A DNA stretch of 64,000 nucleotides from the NCBI GenBank assembly GCA_026874595.1, contig CM049307.1:53424370-53488369 (forward strand), given 5' to 3'. Each line of letters starts with the position of its first letter. Position 1 is the stretch's first letter. A program made the position numbers and the translations under genes. The notes under the pieces were generated by a model, which saw only the letters and a program-made list of their open reading frames with translations, did no database searches and had not been told where the DNA came from. Of this stretch, positions 14,604-26,808 are shown in pieces. The DNA comes from Sipunculus nudus. Its lineage: Eukaryota > Annelida > Sipuncula > Golfingiida > Sipunculidae.

Positions 14604-17600
14604 ATAGGCTTCAGTAAGTTCCATTATAGTGTATGCACTAGAATTTATAGGAATATTGACTTCAGCTATGCACCGTATACAGTTAGCCTTACCATTACCG
14701 AATATATTCACCGTCTATTTGATTAATAGGAACACAATGATCACTTACAACTCTAGCAAGGCAAAGTGACAGAGTTTGGTTAGGAAAAAGTACACTGTGC
14801 TACAGGCTCTTCGGCTTCCCTTCATATACCGCAACTTAAATACTAAAGGGTTGCATTCTTGAGATCACCAAAAGTCTGATTATAACTTTAAAAAAAATTA
14901 AATATCTTGAAGATAAAGATTAGGGCCACGTGTTTATATAAATGTTTACTCACAACATCCTTGTCGAACTTGACGGCTGTTAACTGGTCCATAGCCTGCT
15001 CCAGTTGATCGTCAGCGATCTGAGCGATCTCCGAGACGCGCATGGCAGCCAAGACATGTTTAGCTTTCCTGATGGTAGCGGCGTTCCAGTTACCGAGGTT
15101 GGCATAGTTATTGTCCCGCAGTAGCTTTTCCTTTATTTTCTGGCCCTGCAGGACAATTAATTAAACAAATGAATAGATAGTTATTGAGTAATATGTTCTT
15201 ATAAAGTATTTAATATTGTATATAATTACACTCTTGAGTAACATGAACTTTTGGTCCTGCAATGTATATAATTATGATAATGAATTGGCTCAGTTTAGTG
15301 TATAATTGTACAATTACTAACTTTCACGTGCCCTGTACTGTAGTATTCAACATTTTAAATAATTACATGCATTAGTAACATTTGGTCTTGCATAGTAATA
15401 TATTATTTTAATAAGGAGAACGTCGTCCTCATGACACTTATGTATGACCATAGGAAAATATTTATATTTATGTTAATAATAAGATACAAAAATGATATTG
15501 CATGAACGTGAAATTAATTGCATAGTCTTCATATACCATTCAGCTGAATTTAGATGATATCAACCAAATTTCATGTAACAATGGACTTCCAAATGTGAAC
15601 CATTTGGTTCAGAAACCGGGCCATTAATAGCCTTTGACCAAATGTGCGATTAGACAGTAGATGATGCTGTCTGTCCTTCCGAAAATTCCTGTTTCAGTGA
15701 AATTCCCGACAAAAATGCATAGACCTATTCGTCAATAATCAGCAGGTTTATCGTTCACACTGTCCATCGTTACCATACGTGCAGTTTTAAATTAGTTTGT
15801 ATTAGAGTTAAATTATTCTTTAGTTTTTTTATTTATTTTATTATTCTGAATTACATCAAGGATTTTTTTATAAAAGGGCTAATTCATTGTGTAAATTTAA
15901 CTTAGAGATAATAAACATTATAAAGTTTTGTTATTGCTTTATTATATCTTCAGATTTAAATCAGTGAAATTACATATATCTGTTTTAGCAAAATATGTAG
16001 GGGATAAATCTTGCATTCGTCCTACCCTGTTTAAAAGCTGCTGTTTTAAGTCCCCTCTTCACTGTCAATAGCAATCACGTGGTATATATATGGTTCTGAT
16101 TTATTCAGTACATGGATGTGCTATTAGTGTGATGTATATCCCAAATACCTTCAGACAAAAATATCTTATCACTTTCCAAGGTTAGAAGAGTGAGCCTATT
16201 TTAAAGTCCCTTCAAATATGAATGGGTTATAAACTGGTGATATCAATGAAGGCTATTTGAATAAATGTAGACTTACTGAAATAGAGTCAAAAGGAATGTT
16301 TCCGATGTCGGTCAGATTATTTGCAAAGTCCAGCTGGATGCTGTCCATCGCCTCTGGGTCATCACGAAGCAGAGGCAGAACACTGCAAGAACATATATAC
16401 CATGGGGTTAGTGATCTCTCAGGCATGTTTATATATATATTTATATCTATAATATGAACACACTCGCTATTATACAGTTAAGCAGATGGGGGAAAAAGAT
16501 GCCATTTTAATCATCATGATGTTAGAGTGTATCTATACTTTATCAGTTAATGAAAATGTTTCAAATATTATCAAAGCAAACCCAGAGATTTTTTTTGTTT
16601 CATATATGTTTTTGATAGAACAACTGTCCCCGCTTATTGTAGACATTATACATACTTGATTTTGTCAGCATTGCTCCAGCTATTGAAGTTTTCGCCCCTA
16701 ATTTTTTTTGCCAGGTTGAGACGAGCTGGTCCTTTCATTCTGTTGAAATCGATATTGGCCAGGGCTCCCTTTACCTGTATATAAATATATATATGACCAA
16801 TCACATAAAGCTATATAAACCTGTCCCGTTTCTGGTGCATGCGTTCTTGTTCATCTAATATCATATCGACCCTTCGGCATTACGACCAGGTTACTGGCGC
16901 CAGAGTGTCTTTACATCTAAGTCTAAGGAACGCATTATAAGGCCCTGTGAAGATGCAATTTTTTTTTCGTCATTTCTGACGCTTCGTGGCCTACAGGTTA
17001 ACTGTCAATCAACATAAACCAGACCAATCGTTAGCATTTTGTGTGTACTTTCTAATAATACCAAACATGAGCGAGAAAAGTTCCGTTTGACCCAGCACAT
17101 TGGTAAACCCCTCGGCATGTTTGTTGAATTTATGACCGCAAGAACACAAGCACAGCTCGTACGGGTTACAGGACACAGGCAGCTTGCAGGCGATACAGGA
17201 AATGACCCGTGTCCATGGAGACGGTGTTTCAGTTTTGGTTTTGAGCTCACATGTATACCTTAGTGTAAATTCATCATTCTTAGCATAATATTGAGATTAT
17301 GGGCCGTTTACAACTATATGAATGCAGCCTGATGCAGGACCACTGCGATACGTTCCTTGATATATAACTTGTATCACGACTCGAGTAGGCTTACCAGCCC
17401 AATTATCCGATTGCCTACTGAGTCGGGTTGTCACGGCTATTGTTCAGCCGGCTAGTGAACAGTGTATTGTTTACATTTAGTTTGTAACATTTGATTGAAA
17501 GTTTTGATTTCGGAACATATACATGCAGGCTTGTTAATTATTCATGAGATAAACGCCAAAGTAAAAGGTTAAGCGTATAGCTGTCATAGTCTTGAAATTG

Positions 17601-19268
17601 TGAAAATGGACGAGTATTCTGAAGTCCTGAGTTCCGACTCAACAACGATTTAAAATTACTGGGACTCGAGTACTCGAGTAATTTTTCAACTTTATAAGTA
17701 TAAACTCATTTAAATGGGACATTTATTGGACACTTACCGAACCAATTGGAAGTTCGTTAAGCATTTCGATTGGAGCGTCCTCCAAAAGCTCCCCAGCGTT
17801 CATGAGGTCGGAGGCAGAGAGCTGAGCGAATCCTCCGGCCGCTGTCCGGAGGCGGTCAAAAACCTTACGACGGCTGGCCTTGTCTAGGCCAGCGGCTTCT
17901 CGAGCCACCGTTCCAAGACTGTAGGCAGACATTAAGACATATTGCATGTATAGAAGTTCACTTTGTTTAAGATCAAATCATTTAAAAGATATGATAATTT
18001 ATTATGTTATGCGGACCCTTAATTAATGTACGACTCGCACAAAATTCAAATCATTTGAATTACATGGATATAAGAAATAAAAAATACATATATATTGTTT
18101 GAAAGTCCATTGCAATTTGCACGAAATGACCGATAAAAAAACAGGCCAACTCGGGTAAAAAATAACCTCCTTTGGGGGAGGTAATTATGCATAGCTTATG
18201 AGGTATGTTGTGCATATATTAACCAAAATATAAACAAACAGGACACATGTCATTCCATGGAATACGAATAAATACACTGATATGTTAAAAAAGCATCGGT
18301 CAGTCACTGTTCCTGTATACAGTATAAATAAGTTAAATATGAGCAAGCAAACTGACGAGGTTCTGAGGGTTGCGGGTGGCATCATGTCCATGTAGCCGGC
18401 GATACCAGAAGGAGAGGTCTCAATGGCAGCCTCCCAGTCGCTACGTGACCAGTTGTTGACTGGTTTATTCTGAACCTTTGCTGCTAGAATAGCTTCGGCT
18501 GTTTCCTGGTCTATTTCCACCTACAAATTTCATAACATCAACTAAACTGATACCCATTCTGACACAGAAGGGTGGGATCTTAGTCGTTTCAGATATATAA
18601 TGCCAAATAGCCTATAATAAAATGTGATGTGAGGATGATTTGAAAATAATATTACTGTAACTAAAGTTATTCATGTTTAAACCCAATTTCAGATTTTTAT
18701 TGTGGTCAAATCAGATTCAAGTCTATTGCAACTGCGAGTTTTTCTACATAAATGTTTCTGACAGACAGCTTCAGGAATATCATGAACACCAGCCAAATTC
18801 ACAAAAACAGCAATCATATGTTACATGTACAGTACTTTAGAAATAAAAAACGAAGGGACCAAACTGATCGATATGCGAAATAGAGGAACTTTACGGTTCT
18901 TAAATAAATGCATTTACATAAAGGGATACTGTTTGACAAGACAGGTGAAAACTGGACAAACGTATAGGAATGAAGAAGTGAAAATAGCCAGGGTTCTTCA
19001 CACATGTACTATCCTTCGCGAATTGTTGAAAAGAACATGGCTGCATACTAATTCGCTGTTCTTAACCAATCAATTGATGGCTAACATGTAAGGGGAATAT
19101 AAATAAAAGATTAGATGCATTAAAAGTACAGGTTTAAGTAACTGCATGGTTTAGCATGAAGTCATACCGATTTTTTTCTGTCGGTTAGTATAACATAAAA
19201 TGTTTTGTGCGTCCTCGAGATAGCATATAGCAAATAAATATGAAAAATACGAAATTGATTTTTGTAGC

Positions 19269-19317
<49 letters not shown>

Positions 19318-22300
19318 ATAGAGCCACCTATATTGATTGACGTCTGTAGTTCCACTGTATAAACCACATCTGTGTGTGCCCCCCCCCCACCCTATACGAT
19401 TGGACATAAGTTTGTAAAACTACAATAAACTGACATCCTTAGTTTAATGTGAAAAGAACATACCCCTTTGCCTCTCAAGGCATCCAAACAGTTGAGTTCT
19501 GCAGCCGCGGATTGGAAGCTCTCGCTGGCGACGCCTCCTGTGACCATGGACTCGCACACTGCCGCCGTCTGGTTGGTGTCCCAGAAGTTCTTCACTTGTC
19601 TGAACTGTACAAGGTTGCAATTTTAAGTGAAAGAAATATGTATTTTTTAGATTCTACAAAATCCACTTCAATCATTGTTCTATAAACACCTACGAAACGG
19701 CGGACCTAGCGGGAGGTCCTCCTGTTGCAAGAAACCACAGTAAAAACAGTTTCTTTTGACTTTTTGTGTGGTTGTCAGTATATGCCCCCTCTCCCTATAT
19801 GCTGCTTACATTGATGCCAGTCAACTTTTGGTAGGTGTTATGTATGTAAACACACATTTATTTTATATTTTTAAGTGTACGCACACATATATCAAATATG
19901 GCATTTTAAGTATATTAATATATGCATGGATGTGGTAATGTTATTCCCATGGGAAAATGCAACGGACCATTTTTGTTAAAAGGCGGGCCGATTTGTTTTT
20001 AGCTCGGCAGTTTTGGCACAGGCATTTTTCGGGTTTACCTCTCTCTTTAATTGTCTAAAAGTAATAAACCTTTAACAGGAAATGGTGCCTTCTCTGGGTC
20101 CTGAAATGTACAGTGGAATCACACACACACACACTTCCAATCTTACTAGTAGAAAATAGATAAAGACCCTCGGATCCGAATTTTGCGACCCCCTATTTTT
20201 AAATCCGGGATACGCCACTGTGTTTTATATTTGTATTGTCTATGCTACATATATTAAATTCTCCAGTCCTAACCTTGGTCATTTCGATCTCTTGTTCTGA
20301 TTGTTGTACTTATGAGAATGCTGTGTTCCTACATGAAAGTGAATTAACCCCTTTGCACCCAAGACGAATTGACGATTTCGCCTTGCGAATCGATCACGTT
20401 GGCTCTTCTCCACTACGTATATACCAGCCGAAGCTGTGGTATATGAACGGATGCCATGTGTCTACATGTTGAAGACACCGGCATGGTATTCACTACATAT
20501 ATCAACCTCTTTCATTGTATTAACGTTTCGGCGGGAACCTTGCAGAATTAAATTTGATGGGTACAGACTTTTTTGGTGCAGTATTAAGCCCAACTATTGA
20601 AGCGTTAATCGCAAAGTTGTTTTGGGTACATCGCCGAAAACTTCGCATAAACATAGAATTGTACAATACGTGATATCGAACATTGCGCAATGCATAATAC
20701 AATTCCCCATCGAGAATGCATTATTTTGTTTGAAAGGGCAGCCGAGGTCATTGCCGTCGGCGAGGAAAAGTCAGGCACGGCGAGTGTGGCTAATGTTATC
20801 CAGCTACAGCAGCGGGAATACCTAAAGCGGGGAACATGTCGCTGGATAAACCTTGACGTCACAGGAATCAGGGTTCATAATCTCGCAGGACCTCTTTGAA
20901 GTCAAGGTTTATACATTTGGGATGCAGCATTTTGTTAATGGCATTCCTATCTCTGTTTTTTCCTTTTTTGTGGCGGTAAGCGCCTCGATTTTTTAATGCC
21001 GACTAAACCCCTCTTTATCTATATTTGTAAATTTGCAGAAACCCATTACGTTTTGATACTGTGTGATATGGTCGTTCCTTTCATTTATATGTTGGTCCTA
21101 ACCAGGCCCGGTGTCTACCTCATCTGCGGGTCCTGGATGTATTACCATCCCAATAACTGAATCAAAATACGGAGGGACGTACTATACCCACAGCCCTGAA
21201 TTATATTTCATTTTATAAAGACGCTTAAAAAGGAAAAAATTATTTTATTTCTATTCTGTCCATTTCATTTCTTACATTTCAAGTACCTACATCAAACGCG
21301 GCCCAGACATCAGGGTCGATATTATTTCTGAGATCATCTGGCGAGAATCCACCAAGTTCTGTAGCGTTCGAGAGCGCACGTTGAATATCTCCACTCATGG
21401 ATCTGAATCTGTCCAAAAACTCCACAATATCTTGGCCGTCTGTAAGTCCACTGATATCGAAACCTGCGAATAACCATTTAAGTGGCAGTTATTGGTGTGA
21501 ACCGACCAGGAACCCCCCCCCCCCCCCCCCCCATTAATGTGAATAATTAATGTGTCACAGTAAGGCCAGTATATATGAAGAAAGAAACGGAATGAATTGT
21601 CATTCAACTTGTTGACGTCAAAAGTTAATTATCCCTGCGTGTTAGTGTTATCGGTCGATTGTGTGTGTGTGTGTGTGTGTGTTAGTGTTAATGTCCTTGT
21701 AAAATGTTTGTGCAGGATGGGTTTTATGATGTGATTGTGCAGCCTTCTATCGATGGATATCGTATCTATAACGATATTCGTGGAGTAACGTCACAGAGAA
21801 TGCATGACGTCACACTCAATGGCCGCTCGTTGCAAGATTAGATATATAGGTGAAGCTCCGATAGCACAGCCCACAACATATCGATGGGCGTTTAATATTG
21901 GTTTGCCGGAAGCGCACATTTTTCGTGCTTCAAGGCGTCTCATATCCTCTTGGACCAAAACACAGTGACATATAAAGTGACATTGAAGTGCATAGGATTA
22001 CTGAATATAAGAGTATTTAAAAATATGTTACACAACTGACATTAAATCAAACAATAACTAAACTTCTTTGTAAATTTCGGATGGATCTCCCCCTATCTCC
22101 GCGTGTTCTCCGACTCTATTATAGTCCCGAGTCTCTGTCTGTATGGAATAAGCCTTACTAAGCCGAAAATTGTACGAAAAATGTGCTCAACAAATTGAAT
22201 GTACATGTGGCAGTTCTACAAGTAATACAACGGTCTTATGAAGGTGGCGGTAGTGTTGTTGTATAAGTTGTGTACGGTAAAAAAATATTGATCTCCGACT

Positions 22301-23711
22301 TGAACTTTGACCAATTCACCTAAGTGTTTGTATTATGTATGCCCTTACGGTTGAGTTAGAAACAATCGTTCTGTAAAACTGAACAGAAATTTGATTGTGT
22401 TCCCCATGAGACTTCACGGTTGAGTGTTTTCCTGATTTGCGTATTATCCAAAAGTGTTAAATATACCGCTACCCAACTTGTCACTCTTACATTGTAAATG
22501 GCACATGTGTCTCAAAGTTTAAATTCAGTTTATATGAAAACTTAAAAGTGCTGAGTCACCTATCTGATTCATTTTCGCATGAATTATTCAAAATTTTTCT
22601 TAAAAAAAAAAACAAGGATAGAAGTTATCATAACAGTTTCATCCATTTTACTGTAGGTCAGATAGATTACGAGATAATTGACATTAAATATCTAAAACAA
22701 TCACACATTTTATCTGTATGACATTGATAAAATCGGTAAAGGTAACTGAAACTTTGTCAAAGTAAAAATACTATAGTAAGGTACCTCCAGGGCAAAATTC
22801 AATAAAATAAGAATTTGACAGGATGATAATAAGAAAAACGGCAAAAACAAATATCTCCTCCGATGGACAGGTGGAGTTAATGAACTGTGGACAGCTTCAG
22901 ATATGAAGTGTCTGTATTACGGCTTATGGTCTCAGACCAATATCATGCATAAGTGTGTGTAGTCACTTTGTCAGTGTTTCCTTAATACTAAAGTATTATC
23001 CAAACTGCTGTTAAGGGAACATTTTCCAGGTATAAAGTATTATCCTGAAAATTATTGAAACTTCAGGATAATTTCAAAAACTGAATAAGTTGATGATAAA
23101 TTTAAATTAAAATAAATATATTTTATTTTGTTTATCTAAAATATCTTTGAGCATCATGCTAAAATATCATTAACCCCCCCCCCCCCCCTTGACGTTTTCA
23201 CTGGGGTTCTAACTTTCAAAATAATGATTTTATGAAGGATTGAAAATGAAATGTGTATGAATTTAAAATGAATTTTAAAGCATAAATGCTTTCTATTTAG
23301 TGTATGGAATTGTATAAAATAAATCTCTTTGAACTCATAAAGGCCGTAAAAGATCTAAAATATAAACAAACTTACTGCCGCCTAGTCCAGCATTCTGCAA
23401 CGCCTGGAGTCCCTCCCTGACGTTGGCTGGAAGAGCGCTAGTGTCTATGCTCCCAGGTGCGATTGTAGCCCCATTCCCAAGCTGACTTAATAAATCACGG
23501 AGGGCTAAAATTGGATCCTGGGTTACTCCTTGAATCTGCCGTTTTTCTGTATAAAGTAAAATATATTACGTAAAAACCAACACACATATATGTAATACTT
23601 TCGCTTGTGAAAAATCAGTGATATATGTATAGTAATTTCTTTAGCGGTAATTATGCAATATTAGGCCCTACCAAGTCTGATACGAAAATATTCATTTGAC
23701 TCTCAAATTTG

Positions 23712-23777
<66 letters not shown>

Positions 23778-23789
23778 CAAATTTATATG

Positions 23790-23830
<41 letters not shown>

Positions 23831-26770
23831 TAATGAATACATGTCCATGGCTTTCGGTGGAACTGAGCATTAAATGAGGCTGAAAGGTAAAAGTATGATA
23901 AATTAATATATTATTGATATCTTTCAGTATTTTATGGGGACGCGGGGCTAAAAATAATTCTGCCTTTCCATTGGAGCTAGGCGTTGATCACACAGGATTC
24001 CACGCGGTGAACATGCGGTCAGAACCTTCCCATTGACGGTCTGAACTGCCCTTTGACGCAGGTTTCAATGCATGTAGCAGTTTCTGAAGATCGCCCCGCT
24101 GAGGAAAAGGCAACGCCAACGTAACGCTATCGTAACGCCATCGTAACGCCAACGTAACGCCATCGCGCCTCGGATAGAAAGGCAGCTCTAGAAGTGTTTG
24201 TCCCAAATGTGGCGTATTTTTCTTTATTCTAACTGTACGATAAAACTGACTTGCATTACAGCGAGCGTTAATTGGTGTAACTCAACTTGCTTGACAGTAT
24301 TCGGAACTCCTCGGCCGAATTCGTTGGCTTCCTACCTCGGATGTATGTATACCCCAATGATACTCCACCAATTTAAAAAAAGTTCACCGGATATCCAACG
24401 GGTTGCCATCTCTACTGACACCTTTCAACAAAAGAGCACAGTTTCCACACAAAAAAATGATTGATTTGCCATAATAATGTGTATCATTTGGTCTGATATG
24501 TTGCTAAACATCAACTATTAGCAGATTCCGACAGCAATTTAACTGGAAAGTTCAGTTTTTAACAATTGCTCTTACATCGCCATCACGGGGTGGACTTCCT
24601 TGCGTGAACTGTATCTTCGAGCGGTCCAGATCAGTTAAGCTGAGTTTACATGGGATTACTTTAAAGGTAGCATATGTCAGGATTGGCAGTATCTGTATAC
24701 AAGATACATTGTTTAATTTGCTCTTGCAAAGCGCCCAACGGTTGTCCTGTCATGGCCTTGACCTTGCCGGAATACATTCCATGGCGGCCCCCTATGTCCA
24801 TCCGAGTTCCGAATAGCACGACAGTTTTAAAATAACGGATACACGCAGCTTGTTCTGATTACCATGTAGTAACTCCATCGGACTGGTCATATAGCTTACC
24901 GGAAGAACTATGGTAAATCATGGTAAATCAAACGCTGTGCATGCGAGAGCCCTGGGAGATCCTATGGGAAAACTAGTAACATTCCACTTAGCCCTAACGA
25001 TAACATGATATTGAAGCTAAAAAAAAACGTCGTATTCATAAGAAAATCTAAGATTTTTTTTCATCGAAAGTCTCTGTAAAATGCACTTCGGCAGTGTTTT
25101 TCGCCTTACATATAAATATATAAATACTGATCATTGGTGATAAATGGGCAAAAAATATCTGCCCCGTGTTCTCTCCAAGCCACTTCGAGCTAGGAGCCGC
25201 AGGAGTAAACTAATATCAATGTATCACCTGCCAGCGGTCGATCCGGCTCTAAAGGCAAAGTTTCAAAGGCCATGCTAATCATCGAGAATTTCTGATTAGG
25301 AGACGGCTTCAAGCACCGTGGTTGCAATTTTTTTTCAGCGAATTCTGGTTTTCATTCTTCAACACAATATTTAGTTAAATTGCTCAGTCATTCGGATATT
25401 TTTCTATTTGAAGCCATAATTATACGTATGTTTCCCTGCCATATATATATAAACTAGCCCTTATTATTTGTTTGAAACACATTTTCAACAGAACTATTAA
25501 CCCAGGAAATTAAAAATTAAGCGTATCGTCAATATACCTATCGGGTATCGCATTAAGTGTATTGCAAGACGTATCGTAAACCTGAATAGGCAGATCAGCC
25601 CCGTTCATCACAAATCTATACACCCTATCTCTGTATAATAATGTCATTTACCTATTCATATACTCGGTATGTTAAATATAATGAAATATAGTGTTTTCTA
25701 ATTAAAATATGATGCTATCTGCCAATATTTCGTTCTAAACTTGTTTTCTTACTCCTGTAAACAAATGAGAAAAAGCTTGCATGGGGCGCGGCGCAGAACA
25801 TATAGGCTTATCGTAGCTCGCCCGTAACCAGGAGGCCTAACCCAAGCACCTTCACTTATCAAGATTTTCAAAGCTTCCAACCGCTGTTTTTTTCTGTGTT
25901 TCTAATAGTTCGTGGTTCTTCTTCTTGTTTGAGAGATGACGTCACTCACAGACATAACAACGAGTAAAACATGTGGACTGCGTTTTCTAGACACAGTCAT
26001 AACAGCAAGTAAAACATATGGACTGTGTTTACTAGACACAGACATAACAGTGTGTAAAACATGCGGCCTGTGTTTACTTAGACACAGACATAACAGCGTG
26101 TAAAACATGTGGACTGTATAAACTTAGACACAGACATATAACGGCGAGAGAAACATGTGGACTGTGTTAACTAAGACACAGACATAACAGCGGGTAAAAC
26201 ATGTGGACTATGGTAACTTAGACACAGACATAATGTTCAGCGTGTAAAACATGTGCATGGACTATGTAAACTGTTACAGAGTGACATAAAAGCGAAGCGT
26301 TTGCTAGCGAAGCGGTTGGTACGCCGGACTTGTGCGCAACCGTTATGGGTTCGAATCCCTGATCGGTCAAGTATTTACTTCTGAATAATTTGTCTTCGTA
26401 ACAATACTTAGACACAGATTTAACAGTGTGTAAAACAAGTGTATTGTGTTTACTGAGACACAGAAAAATGGGAGCGTATATAATAAAGTGACCTGGAGAT
26501 AGTAGTCCCTGTGCCGAGTTTTCCTTAGATACTTTTGTATTACGTTAAAATGAATTAAAAACGTAAACTAATCCATATATTAGTGCACCTGTTCTTTAAA
26601 AAAAATACCGATCAGCCATTCTCAGTTGTCATGACAAACGTCTTTCTCAATGAAATGAACAGTGTAGACATATAAGTTACACTTCCTGCATTTAGTAGTC
26701 TAGGTTAACTTACCTCTAATGTTGGCGGCTGTGACCAGGCCTGCAACACAAAAATAATGATTAACCATAT

Positions 26771-26808
<38 letters not shown>

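Noticed and set aside
19695-20220. Possible hAT-like element (left ggcggacctagcggg, right end reading CAGTGGCGTATCC)
   Set aside because: The right end is good, but the left end matches poorly and the flanking 8-mers differ, so limits cannot be supported.
20690-20899. Plus-strand frame of 69 residues in GC-richer sequence
   Set aside because: It looked codon-like, but has no recognisable domain and no splice partners, and lies in intron 4 of the opposite-strand gene.
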